Shown here: positions 22,319 through 33,662 of the stretch, in pieces
Position numbering within the stretch: position 1 is the first letter of the stretch
Layout: each line of letters opens with the position of its first letter
Source: Thinopyrum elongatum
Taxonomy: Eukaryota; Streptophyta; Magnoliopsida; Poales; Poaceae
Assembly: GCA_011799875.1 (NCBI GenBank)
Contig: CM022298.1
Span: forward strand, 194,330,423 to 194,394,422
DNA length: 64,000 bases
Direction: 5' to 3'
The notes under the pieces: generated by a model
What the model was told of the DNA's origin: nothing
Seen by the model: the letters and a program-made list of their open reading frames with translations, nothing else
The model's database searches: none
Translations under genes and position numbers: made by a program

Positions 22319-22378
22319 CAATGAGACCAACTAGGTCTCGACGGAAGTCAATGAGATCAACTAGGTCTCGACGGAAAG
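22319..22378 (+). repeat. 30-bp tandem repeat, two units
   Basis: Units at 22319-22348 and 22349-22378 share CTAGGTCTCGACGGAA with one or two changes, between the two promoter-segment copies. Confidence 0.9.
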
Positions 22379-22737
22379 TGCCGAGATCTCTATGTATTGT
22401 AACGTCTCTAGATTATGCGCGAAAGTCTTGTATTCTATTTCTACCACACATACTATGCCTTATATAACACTGGTATAGAGAAATTTCATGTCGATGCATC
22501 CGGTGTCTAGAAGTAGAAGCCGAACTGGTATATACGTTTACTTTTCCTATATAACCTATATGGATTTCTTGTATGTCGTATGAAAAGTTGTCCCCTTGGT
22601 CGGTGATGCTTCTACTAGGCGTACCGGCCAATTTGTGCGCCTACGGGTTTTCACTTATCATCTGTAAAACTGTCCATCTAAATTTTCAAATCTACCCAAT
22701 CAAGTCATTATTTTCGTACCGAATTTGCACTCTGCTC

Positions 22738-22950
22738 TATTCTACTCTAGAGAGTTAGGAACATGACACACGTCAATAAATGTTATGTTTCCTTTTTTTT
22801 TCAACTCATTTTACTATGGTAGAGTTGTTTTCTATTTTTCGTTTTCTTTGTGTGGTGCGCAAAGTTTCAAAATCTCCTTGTAAACCTAATTTTTTTTTAT
22901 CAAATTATAGTTCAAATAAAATTTATACGTTATATAAAAGGTGTTTTGAA
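22738..22950 (+). promoter_or_regulatory. proximal copy of the duplicated segment, putative SNF2 gene promoter
   Basis: The segment shares GAGTTAGGAACAT, TTATGTTTCCT and TTCAACTCATTT with 22091-22316, with a period of 649. It lies directly upstream of the SNF2 gene and ends with TATATAAAAG (22931-22940), about 70 bases before the ATG. It is AT-rich, as expected for a plant core promoter. Confidence 0.6.
22931..22940 (+). promoter_or_regulatory. TATA box
   Basis: TATATAAAAG is 69 bases upstream of the proposed ATG at 23009, a usual plant spacing for a short 5' leader. Confidence 0.6.
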
Positions 22951-23008
22951 GTGGCAATTGACCAATTTCGCTCACCGGAAACCACCGCCGCCGCCGCCGC
23001 CGGTCGCC

Positions 23009-26000
23009 ATGTCCCTCAACCGCCTCAAGGAAACGCTCCTTCCCTGCTCCTCCTCCTCCTCCGCGCAGAGCCAATCTCAACGCCGATCACCCTCACCTCC
23101 TCGCCCACCGCGGAGGCCCCCCAAGACCTCCCTCTCGCAGCAGCTCCTCCGCCTCGAGGCCTCCTACTCCTTGCCCGCCCCGCCACCGTCCCCTCCCAAA
23201 CCCCCGAGCCAGAAGACAGCGGAGGATGCGGCCGAACAACCGACTTCTTCGTCGGAGGAGGACGTGGCCCCCCGCCTCCGGCGCCGTCCGGCCCCGCCAC
23301 CAGCGGCTTCCTTTGAGCCCCGCGGGCCCTATGAGCCACATGTCCTCTCGCCGCCCGGAGAGCACCCCGTCGTCCAGGTACCATCGTAATTGTGCTCTCC
23401 TCCCTCAATTTCTCGCTGGTTACAATTCAGGGCTCCTCCTTCATGGGGATTCACATGGCAAAGTAAAACCTAAATATTCTCCCAAACCTACTATTGTTCG
23501 ACTTAAAAGTAGGCTTTCAGCATTTCAAAGATTGATCCTTACACCTTTCAAAAACAAATCCAGATTTAACACAAAAATTTATAGGTTCAAACCAGACAAA
23601 GACTTGGGTGTTAATATTTGCTGCAAGTTTGCGGAACCCAAAGTTTGCTCATGCGCACTCCCATGTGCTGACCCAATTCTACCACCCACAAGGTTTCGTA
23701 CCGTAGTGTGTCTTTACATGATGAATGCTCACTGGACCTTCTAATAGGGATTCGCTTCTCTTCAATTCTACCCGCGGCATATGCCTTTTGTATCTTAGGC
23801 TATTGCCAATCGATGCATTGTTGCCTGCTTAACTTTTATAAAACAGACTGCGAGTGTTCATCTATTATTTGTGTGATCCACATTGTCAGAAATGTATTTT
23901 CTTCTGGTAGATATTTTAGTTACTGTCATTAGTTTTGTATTGCTGTAATTTTATTTTGTGTGGTTGTAGGTGCCCCCATCAATTAATTGCAGGCTACTTG
24001 CGCATCAGAGGGATGGTGTGAGATTCTTATACAATCTGTATAGAAACAACCATGGCGGCGTGCTTGGAGATGATATGTAAGACTTGACAGTTGTTGTATT
24101 ACTATATTATAAGAATGCTCTTAGATTTTTGTGGCTGAACTGAAATTAACTGTACAGTATCCACAATCACATATGCACATGTAAAACATTGTATATGGAA
24201 GCAAAACAATAGATTGGAAATTTCCTTCTCATTTTCCTTAACTGTAGATAATACTAGGTTCGGAACTGGATATAATGAGAATTGTCAAGTCCTTTTCATT
24301 AACTGCAGATAATATTAGATTAGCAACTGGTTGGATATGAGGTAGACTTTGCACAAAATATGATGGATGTGGAGTCATGTGTAACGCCCGACTTCTTTTT
24401 AATCATTCTCTTTCTTATGCTTTTCATCATCCATGTTCTTAATTTCCAGAGTTCAACGTATAAATATATTTCAAAGTATCAAAGTAACATTAAATGAAAC
24501 CCTAACATGCAAAAGGATTTCTGGCGCTAGGATCATTCAGGAACCTTTTGGACACCTGCTAAAGAAATGCAGCTTAGCTTATAGATTGGTTATCATCCAC
24601 ATGATTTCTTAGGCATTTATGCGGTCAATGTAGTTGTAGTGAATTCTGTACTTCATACATTCAATGGGCACACCCAAATTTGACATATATTCGTTTAGAT
24701 TTATTAATACTTTCTCTTATTATATTTTAGGGGATTGGGAAAAACTATTCAAACAATAGCATTTTTGTCCTCTGTTATTGGAAAAGACAATAATCAGGGC
24801 AAGAAATCAACAGACAAAGGAAAGAAGACCAGTCCTGTACTCATCCTCTGTCCCACTTCAGTAATTCGGAATTGGGAAAATGAATTTTCTGAGTGGGCAA
24901 ATTTTTCTGTTGCTGTCTATCATGGTCCAAATCGTGACTTAGTTCTTGAAAAAATTGAAGGTCAAGGACTAGAGGTGCTCATTACCAGTTTTGATACTTT
25001 TAGGACTCGTGACAAGGTTTTATGTGACATCTCATGGGAACTAGTGGTGGTTGATGAGGCACACCGTCTCAAGAATGAAAAATCGAAGTTATATACAGCC
25101 TGCTTGGGAATTACTACACGAAAACGCTTTGGTCTCACAGGAACCATAATGCAGAACAAGATAATGGAATTATTTAATGTGTTTGACTGGGTTGTACCTG
25201 GTTGTTTGGGGGATCGAGAACACTTTAGAGAATATTATGACGAGCCCTTAAAACATGGCCAGAGATTAAGCGCCCCTGAGAGATTTGTTCAAGTTGCTGA
25301 TAAGCGCAAGAAGCACCTTGTCTCTGTTCTAAAGAAATTCCTGTTGAGAAGAACAAAAGAGGAGACTATTGGGCATCTCATGCTTGGGAAGGAAGATAAT
25401 ATTGTTTTCTGCAGAATGAGTGATGTTCAAAAACGTGTTTACAGAAGAATGCTGCAACAGCCTGACATACAAATCCTTGTAAATAAGGATCTCCCCTGTA
25501 GCTGCGGAAGTCCTCTGACTCAGGTTGAGTGTTGCAAGAAAATTGAACCACGTGGCATTATCTGGTCCTATCTCCACAGAGAGAATCTGGATGGCTGTCC
25601 TCTATGCCCCTTCTGCCTTGTTCTTCCTTGCCTTGTCAAGCTTCAGCAGGTTATTTTTTATTCTTGTAATACCTTGGACAGTTTCAATTTTGAAGTTCTT
25701 GTAACTTAGTTTCCCTTCATGTAGATTAGTAACCATCTGGAATTGATAAAGCCCAATCCAAGGGATGAGATTGAGAAGCAGAAGAAAGACGCTGAGCTTG
25801 CGGCTGCTGTCTTTGATACAGATATTGAATTAGTTGGCGGTAGTGCTAAAAGTGAGAATTTCATGGGTCTCAGTGACTCAGAACACTGTGGAAAGATGCG
25901 TGCACTGGAAAGACTTCTGTCTTTGTGGACCCTACAGGGTGACAAGATTCTTCTTTTCAGCTATTCTGTCAGGTGATTGTTTGTTTGTGTGCTATTCATT

Positions 26001-29000
26001 ACTCACTAAAAGACTTGATATATTTCCATTTACCTTGGCTATCCAGTGAGGTATATATATCTAGATCCAATCGCCGTTTTGCAGTTACCCTGTTTTATGG
26101 CACAAATTAGTGTTATTTATCCTCAGTTAGAACCAAGAAATGTTTGCCAACTGTACTAGCAAATTAGTTATATCAACAGCAAAAAACATCTTTATATTGG
26201 CTTTACAACCAATCAAGTTTGTCATATTTCAAGGAAAGCAAAAAGGCCATACTGCTTCCATATCATAATAAGTGATGTTTTGGACATGCTTTCAGTCAAA
26301 CTTCCAAAATTTTGACTATGAACATCATTTTAATTATTTGGATTGGAAATTTGAAGATAAAGATTTGTCAGTATTTTTAGAGTCTTATAATTTTCTTGGG
26401 TTCCATAGATAAATTACAATAGAAATAAGTGGTCAAAGTTACATCACGAAAACTGTTTTGATGTCCAAAACGTCACTTATCTGTGATATGGAGAGAGTAT
26501 TTCATAACTAAGAACTCTTGGTTTTGAACAATAATTTGACGATGGATCACGAATGCATGAAACTATCATACTTCTATTAAAGTAAGATCTCTCCCCTTTT
26601 CTTCGATCGATAGTCATTTGTAATTATTTGTATTTTTGCCACTAAGTAGGCACGCTTTGTTGTAGCCCAGAATACCCCCATGGTCCCATTTGTTAAAAGT
26701 GCTGCTATTTATGCCAAAATGATCCCAGGCGGAGTATTTTTTTAATCTTTATTGTAACTTCAGCGATGATGATAAGATGTTGACGAATTAAAACTTTTGT
26801 AACTTGTCAACTTTTACCACCCGACCCTTATATAACTTGCACTGATCCGAAACAGAGCCTATTTTGGACTATAAAAAGGTTCAAACAAACCCTAGCCTAT
26901 ATTATGGTAACTTTTTTGTGTAGTCATCGTCTTTGCACTTTTTAGCATTGCGTTTATTTCTGGAAAGTTTTCTTTTTTAGATACTTGTACTTTAGATATG
27001 CCACTTTTAGCATCATTTGTGTGTGACTAATTGTTTTATTTCACGTATAAACTTTAACAAATAGAATGCTCGACATACTAGAGAAGTTTCTTATAAGGAA
27101 GGGTTACTGCTTTTCTCGCTTGGATGGGTCAACACCCATGAATGCACGCCAATCGCTAGTTGACGAATTCAACAAAAGCCCTAGCAAACAGGTAAATTTA
27201 TGTTGATTTGTATTTGTATTTCACAATCTATTCTTTGTTTAGAAAGCTCAGTGAATTTATTGTGCGAAACACTTTTTTGCAGGTTTTTCTTATATCTACC
27301 CGGGCAGGCAATTTAGGCGTTAACCTTGTCAGTGCTAACCGTGTGGTGATTTTTGATCCAAGTTGGAATCCTGCACAAGATTTGCAAGCACAGGACAGAT
27401 CGTTCCGATATGGACAGAAACGGCATGTCACAGTATTTCGCCTACTTGGAGCTGGATCCCTAGAAGAACTCATTTATTCTCGACAAATATATAAACAACA
27501 GCTTTCCAACATTGCAGTCTCAGGGAAAATAGAAAAGCGATACTTTGATGGTGTGCAGGTAATGCCACATTTGCTTCAGAACTTTAATAAGATTAGGTGG
27601 AGAATCTGATGTACTTTACTTGAGTTATTTACAGTTGTGGACAAGTTAAGCACAAAAGGTGATGGGGACGAGGTTTATTTGGCCCATTATCTTAGAAAAT
27701 GGTAATCAAGAACTGGAATCCTAATATTTGGAAGAATACAGCAAGTTTTAAACATAAGAACCAAAATGATGCTCCTTTCCTATCCCACTATAATTTTTAT
27801 TTTCTCCTAATCACCTGATGCACTTGGTTCTTTTAAAAAATTGCATGCTTCTCATTTCATGGCTGTGTTTTATCTTTTGGGCTAAATATTCAATTATTAC
27901 TTAAAGGATGACCATATTATGTTCAGAAACATGTTTTTTACACTTGAGAAATGTGTTGGTTGAAAGCATTTGATAATTAAACATAGTTTGATATCAACAT
28001 TTTGAATTTACTCAAATCAACAATGAGTCCCTCCCTCCCTTCCTAATGCAGGGTACTCAAATGTAAGAATTCATAAGTCTACTGAAAGTACCTGGTTGTA
28101 TTGGCATTGTTACATAGAAGTTTATATCTTTACTAGTCTATGGATAGCTTCATTAGTATTTATGGTTAGATGGCATTATATAAGGAACAAAACAGGTGAA
28201 CTTCACATTATTGCACAGATTAGTATTTATTTGCTTAATTTCAACTTGAGCTGTTAGTTTGGATGTTGTAAGTATAAGAATTTGTTGCACTTATAAGCAC
28301 ACTTCAGTTTTTGGCTTTTTGTTAATCTCTTTAACAACACCACATCAGTCACTATGTACCAGGGCTCTGTCTAGTTTCGAACATTGGTTAATTTGGTTAA
28401 CTTGTTTGTTTCAGGATGACAAGAAATTTCAGGGTGAGCTCTTTGGGATCTGTAATCTGTTCCGTGACTTGTCTGATAAGCTTTTTACTAGTGAGATTAT
28501 TGAGATGCACGGAGAAGATGAGAAAGCTAAAACATCTGAAGAAACAGGGATAAGAGAAATAGTTGACACTGATTTATTTGGTACACAAGGGCAAATGAAA
28601 TCATCCACGGCAGCAATAGGTGATGAAAATCAGGCACTGGCTGATTATGGTAAGTCCTGTCAGTATCTTGATTTAAACCGCTTTAATTGCTGTGTTGTAA
28701 TATGATGTATGAAAGCTTCAGATGGAGAAATGACTAAGTAGCATGTTTACTCCTGGTGTGGGAAAAATAATTTGATATTAGCAATTGAACATTTTAATTT
28801 CCATGTCATCTCTTCATTTCAAATACATGCTCTAGTCATTTTGAGTTGTGTGTATTGGTGCCCAGCCTCTTTCATTCACATAATCAGAAAGAGATTTCAT
28901 CCCATATCCGGACACAAAACTTTAATATTTGCGAAATGTTCTATTTTACAAGGTCACACTACAAAATCCATTTTCTTGAGTCGAGGTTTACACTTCATTA

Positions 29001-29536
29001 GCCTCACGAGCTGTGTTTGGATCCTATATTTCCACTCTTCAGTTTTTGATGTAGAGAATGTGCTCTAGTTTTTCTGCCATAGTTGCATGTTCATTATTCA
29101 TTCCAGAATGATATTAGTATGTCAACTTATTGCGAACGAAATGTTGCGTGCCTGCTAAGCCGATTTATGAAACCAAGCACTTATTGATAGAGTTTGTTCC
29201 CTGTAAACAGGAGTTGTGTATGCTCACCGGAACGAGGACGTTGTGAACACGAGGACACACGATGACAACAACAACGAAAGAGACGATGGCGCGACAGAAG
29301 AATGTGTCGAGCGCATCTCAGAGGACCTGCATGGTAAGAAGCAAATAAAGCCAACGGCGGACAGGGCGAAACTTCGCTCAGTGGAGGAACAGAAACGGAA
29401 GGAGTTCAGCCGTATCGCGGCCTGTGTGGGTATGAACGACCTTGAGTTCAGCAAGTGGCTGCTATCAGTTTCTCCTCTGCAGCGGCAGCGGGTACTGGAC
29501 GATCATAGGAAGAAAAGAAGTATCACCGAACGATAA
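23009..29536 (+). CDS. SNF2-family DNA-dependent ATPase, SWI2/CHR9 (ERCC6L2-like)
   Basis: Eight exons join in phase: 23009-23377, 23970-24076, 24731-25649, 25725-25972, 27065-27191, 27283-27558, 28415-28649, 29211-29536 (868 codons). All introns are GT-AG. A Pro/Ser-rich N-terminus (1-123) precedes the ATPase. Motifs: DDMGLGKT (Walker A Lys 163), VVVDEAHRLKN (DEAH 267-270), LTGTIMQNK (294), STRAGNLGVNL (595) and QAQDRSFRYGQ (625). After motif VI, RQIYKQQL...KRYFDGVQ...QGELFGICNLF is the signature I associate with ERCC6L2 and plant SWI2 rather than Rad54 or CSB. A Cys cluster (about residues 415-459) lies between the two lobes. The expected role is nuclear DNA translocation in repair; I infer this from family. 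It appears intact, with a TATA box upstream. Arabidopsis SWI2 is of similar length by recall. Confidence 0.9.
26252..26497. mobile_element. Stowaway-type MITE in intron 4 (246 bp)
   Basis: The ends are inverted repeats (CTGCTTCCATATCATAATAA and the complement of TTATCTGTGATATGGAGAG, continuing into GTCCAAAAC on both sides). TA duplications lie at 26250-26251 and 26498-26499. AT-rich, no ORF; it sits within the SNF2 gene's 1.1-kb intron. Confidence 0.85.
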
Positions 29537-30014
29537 ATGACGCAGGGCTTCTTCAGAGGTTTTTTTTTTTGCTTCATATTTTTTGGAAGGCCTTGAGAGT
29601 GGAGTAGTGCGGAGCTTTCACATATGCTTTGGCTGTCTAGCAAGGTGGTATGCTTTCCTTTAGGGACATCTCCATGTTTCTCTGTTTGAGAAGTGATGAA
29701 AAATCCATCAACATCAGGCGAGATTAAAGTTGGCTCTAAGCTTGCGTGACCATAGACATGACGCCCAAATCAAATCGGTGCTCCAAGGAACAGCAATGAA
29801 CTCTTGCCTACTAAAACTTTTTTTTTTTTGGCGAAAAGCCTACCAAAACTTTGACATCAGTTGGACCATAACATCAGATCATCCGCACAACGACGCAGAG
29901 TATTGTGTGGTTCGACGGCTCAGTGATTTGTTCTATTTTTGCACATGAGTAGGTGCTTCTATTGTACTCCTCCCTGTTCAAGCCTTTTTTTTTTGCTCAT
30001 GTCTTTCTACACTA
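29537..30014. other. 3' flank of the SNF2 gene
   Basis: It presumably contains the 3' untranslated region. No clear AATAAA signal, ORF or repeat was recognised apart from T runs. Confidence 0.5.
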
Positions 30015-30109
30015 CTTCCTCTGTCCCGTGTTACTACTTGTCATCGAAATGGATGTATCTAGAACTAAAAAATACATCCATTTCTATGAGTAATTCTGGA
30101 TGGAGGGAG
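30015..30109. mobile_element. Stowaway MITE (Thalos-like, 95 bp)
   Basis: It is flanked by TA at 30013-30014 and 30110-30111. The arms carry AAATGGATGTATCTAGAACT and its near complement AAAAATACATCCATTTCT, and the right end is GGAGGGAG, typical of the Thalos family by recall. Confidence 0.85.
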
Positions 30110-30173
30110 TATAAATATCTACATTATCAAAAAATGAATTATTGTTCACTCCTTTCATCACTTTCACTTAAGT

Positions 30174-30238
30174 CCAGTTCTTTTCAGCTTATGGAGGGGC
30201 TTTAGTTGAGGACTTCAGGTCAAACCCAAAAGAACTGG
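30174..30238. repeat. short inverted repeat, possible MITE relic
   Basis: CCAGTTCTTTT (30174-30184) and AAAAGAACTGG (30228-30238) are perfect 11-base inverted arms. Similar GAACTGG-ended hairpins occur in grass MITEs. No target duplication was identified. Confidence 0.4.
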
Positions 30239-30619
30239 TTTTCTAAGCAGGGCTTAACTTCTAAGCCGTCGCTCGCCCTATGTAGTTGGAAGCAGACGGA
30301 GGGAGTCAACTTTCGACGTAACCCTAAGCAGGGCTCAGCTTCACTACCTTCGGTAGGAAGTTTAGGAGTCAAACTGGAAATAGAAAAAAAAAACGCATTG
30401 CTATGTCATACAAAAAGTACAAGGATTCAAAGGTTGGCATCCACACCAAAAATCCTATTTTGAAAATGCCTATGTACATGTCCTGAAAATGAATATGTAC
30501 AGCTAAAATCAAATACAGTGGAAAGTAATCTTCGAAATTCTTTTACCTGATTCAATCATACAAACCAAGCAATCCAGATAGGAAAGTTTCATAACGATTT
30601 TAATCCTTTTAAATGAATA

Positions 30620-30698
30620 CCCCCTCCGTCCCATAATGTAAAACGTTTTCATTATGGGACGGAGTCAAAAAACACCTTATATTACGGGACGGAGGGAG
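30620..30698. mobile_element. Stowaway MITE (79 bp)
   Basis: The left end CCCCCTCCGTCCCATAATGT and right end ACGGGACGGAGGGAG are inverted repeats, with TA at 30618-30619 and 30699-30700. An extra internal ATTATGGGACGGAG suggests a rearranged copy. Confidence 0.85.
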
Positions 30699-30972
30699 TA
30701 AATCTTATATGAAGATCTTTCGAATAAAAAAGGATCCTCAAACGCAGCGAAATGACTAGTTGGATACATAGTATTTTACAACCCACCATCTGAAAACCAT
30801 ATGAGCACTGTGGTTTGTGAAGCCAGAAACGGAGTGAAGATAGAACTATGACGACATTGAAATGAAGTGAAACCGGGAACATCGAAATGCATCATATTTT
30901 ATTTTGCGTTCCCTAACGAGCTCGGCGATCACTTGGTGAAGTGCAATGCAAATATGATATAAGCACTACTGT

Positions 30973-31239
30973 CTAGACCGGGATCCCGCCGCCAAGCTGC
31001 GTTTCAAAGAAGTCGATGGCGTCCCCGTCTTGCAGCTTGAAATACGCCGGCGTGCGCTCGCCGCGCAGCCGAACGTTTTCGAACCAGAAGGAGCCGGTGC
31101 CTCTAACGACGTCCCCCGCCTCGTCGTAGTAAGCATCCATGACGGTCTGGAGCTGGGCGTTCATCCTGATGGTGCGGCGGACCAGGCGCTGCTCCTGGTC
31201 GACCACCTTGAGCGTGACGAACCGGAGATCCGCCGCCAA
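30973..31239 (-). pseudogene. SUMO-like ubiquitin-fold reading frame, start codon out of frame
   Basis: The minus-strand frame encodes a nearly complete SUMO fold: FVTLKVVDQEQRLVRRTIRM, LQTVMDAYYDEAG, a divergent FWFENVRLRGERTPAYFKLQ, then DGDAIDFFETQLGG|GIPV. SUMO proteins have RLRGEQTP, DGDEID and end QTGG plus a short tail removed by a Ulp protease. The diglycine and tail are kept here. The frame has no ATG at its start: a TAA lies four codons upstream, and the obvious ATG (31244-31246) is one base out of frame. The first in-frame Met is about residue 27. There are no introns, whereas plant SUMO genes I know have them, suggesting a retrocopy. It is either a recent pseudogene, a frame depending on an unseen exon, or a sequence error. 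Confidence 0.65.
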
Positions 31240-31257
31240 CGGCCATTGTTACTCTAA

Positions 31258-31600
31258 ACCTTAAAGAAAATGATGTCGGCCCAAATTAGCCTTAGCAATC
31301 GATCTCTTGAAATCTTCACTAAGGCCATGACAAGTAGAGTTTCCCCTCTCGGAGATATGCTTATTTCCCTCAACCAAGCTGCTTTTATAAAAGAGAGATT
31401 TATACTAGAAAGAGTGATTACTGCTCATGAAGTCATTCATGAGGTACATAGATCCGATTATATGAGGCTATTATCCTTACGCTAGACAATGAGAAAGCTT
31501 GGGATAGGGTTAGCTAGAATTTCCTTATGGAAATGCTAACCGGGTTCTGGAGATAAATGGATTAGATAGACTCAAAGTATTCATGTCCAAAGGTATTTCT
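31258..31600 (+). pseudogene. LINE (L1-like) reverse transcriptase fragment
   Basis: The frame reads ISLSNRSLEIFTKAMTSR..., LNQAAFIKERFILERV and TAHEVIHEVHRS, resembling the plant LINE reverse transcriptase block (RPISLLN, QTAFIKGR, TAHEVLHEVH). After a frameshift, a LDNEKAWDRV-like segment follows, resembling the KLDYEKAYDRV motif. It is 5' and 3' truncated and ends near the G run. Dead. Confidence 0.7.
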
Positions 31601-31627
31601 GTGCTTTTTAACGTCACGGCGCCGCCC

Positions 31628-31652
31628 GGGGGGGGGGGGGGGGGGGGGGGGG
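31628..31652. repeat. 25-base G homopolymer
   Basis: An uninterrupted run of 25 G sits between the plus-strand and minus-strand LINE fragments. Confidence 0.85.
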
Positions 31653-31896
31653 CTTTCATTATTAGCTTCCAAGAAAATATAGTAAAGTGGAGCGAGAGGA
31701 GAGGTGGTCTTCATTGGCATCAAGGTTGACACCGCAAAAAACTTGTGCATTTCTAGCATCCCAATTTTTTCACAAAAAAGGAGAAGGATGAATGTGGTGA
31801 TGGAGGTCGGTAGGTGTGGCAACATTGCTATTTTCCAAAGTTGTTCCATTGTGTGGTGATGAGATCGTATGCCAATGGCTCTACATACTCGCCTTG
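31653..31896 (-). pseudogene. LINE C-terminal fragment, part 2
   Basis: Minus-strand translation gives a WDARNAQVF segment like the WKARNAKVF region near the end of plant LINE ORF2. It continues the fragment at 33663-34127 across the inserted solo LTR. Confidence 0.5.
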
Positions 31897-33662
31897 TGTT
31901 GGATATATGCCCTAGAGGCAATAATATTGTATTATTATATTCCTATATTCATAATTGATAGTTTATATTCTATGCTATAACTGCTATGACCTGGAATATG
32001 CGATTCAGTGAAAATTTCATATGCATGTATGGAATGATAAACGGTAAAATAAGATTCTTAGTCTCGCCTCTAATACTAGCTCAAGTGTTGTTGGTGATCA
32101 TGTTTTCCGGATCTTAGGATATCCTTAAGTGTAACGATAGTCCTAAAACAACATTGAGAGTATGACGTTAGAAGAACGATCATATTGAATCAACCCAAAC
32201 TTGTTTGTTATACTCTGAGATAATATCGTCAGAAGTCAATTGTTATAACATGGAGTGTTAACGTGTGTTGAGTTCCTTAGACCATGAGAGTATCGTAGTC
32301 ACTTCTTACCGTACGATGAACTTTGGGGTTGCTCAAACGTCATCTGTAATATGGTGATCATAATGACAACTTACAGGTTTATCGGAAAGTTTGACAAGGG
32401 ACTAGATAACTCGAGAGTGGGATTTGCTCCTCCGACGATAGAGAGATATTCTTAGGGCCCTCTTGGTGTGGCGTCATTCGTCATCGTCTGGCCAGACACA
32501 GGTGACTATGTCATTGGGATGCTGGAACATGTCAACGAAAAAGAAGAACAAAACTGGTAACGAGGAGACCGGTATAGTGAGCATGCGTATGACTAAAGAG
32601 GATACTGATATATCTCACATCGGGTTTTGTAAAGTATCGTGAAGCAAAGGGAATAACACATGATAACCAAAGGTTCACTCGAATGTCATTCTTATACTCA
32701 TAGCGATCGATATGGACGTCCACGGTTCCGCTATCGGTCATCGAACGAAAGGGGTTTTGTTCATGTCTATGTTTTACCGAACCTACACGGTCACAAGGTT
32801 AAGGTAATCATGATCTGTCGAGTGTTAATAGGATAGGAGTAATAATAAAATATTTATGAAATAATTTCGTTAATATTCAAAATAGTTTCGAGAGGAACTG
32901 GAAGCATTTCGGGGTCACCGGAAGGGTTTTGGGGTTTACCGGGTAATATCGATAAATTATATATAGGTGCAAATAGTTTCTGGTGATGTTAAATTAATAT
33001 TAAAAGGCTCTAAATATGTTTAGGAGGCTTTTATATTTATTTAAATATCAACGGGCCTTAAAAGGCCAAGTGGTGGAAAGCATATTGGGCCACTTGGGCC
33101 CAATAGAGGTGGCGCCCCCTTCCCCCCTTGTAGAAGGAAGGGGGAGGCCGAATTGGAGGGGGTTTCCCCCTCATGACCGGACAAGGGGGGAAACTTTCCA
33201 CCCTTGTGTGGCGTCTCCTCCCCTCCCTCCAATCTATATATACTAAACATTTTTGCACTTTTGAGCACACAAATTTTTGAGCCTCCTCTAGTTCTCTAGT
33301 TCCCGTTCTAGTTAATCCAATTAGAGCTAGACCTAGTTACTCTAATCCTCATAATTAGAAGTCTAGTGTGGTTCTAATTTCCTCCCTCTAATTCTCCTGC
33401 GATGATTAGCTTTGGATGGTGAACGCTGCTGGATTGTGAAGACCGTACGCTTGCAATATGTGGAGAGGTCGTGCTTTCGGTCTTCCGTTTGAGGGATCGT
33501 TCATCGACGGTTTGAAGGACTTCAAGTATGATCTACACCGACTCGTCTTCTTCCGCTACAACTCAGAGTTGGTAACGATCCGATCCAAACCTTTATTGCA
33601 TCTTCATAGGGTTCCTGGTTGATCGTAGGGATTTTTTTTGTTTTCTACTACGTTTCCCAACA
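31897..33662 (+). mobile_element. solo copia LTR (1766 bp) with perfect TSD
   Basis: It begins TGTTGGATATATGCCC and ends TTTCCCAACA, with CCTTG on both sides (31892-31896 and 33663-33667). No internal region remains, the expected result of LTR-LTR recombination. The GC-rich open frames near 33016-33270 are LTR sequence. Confidence 0.95.

Noticed and set aside
22317..22378. CRISPR-like direct repeats
   Set aside because: Only two adjacent 30-bp units without spacers in a plant nuclear sequence; a simple tandem duplication.
22886..23408. Minus-strand ORFs over SNF2 exon 1
   Set aside because: Shadow frames of a GC-rich, Pro/Ser-coding first exon; the plus-strand frame joins in phase to conserved helicase exons.
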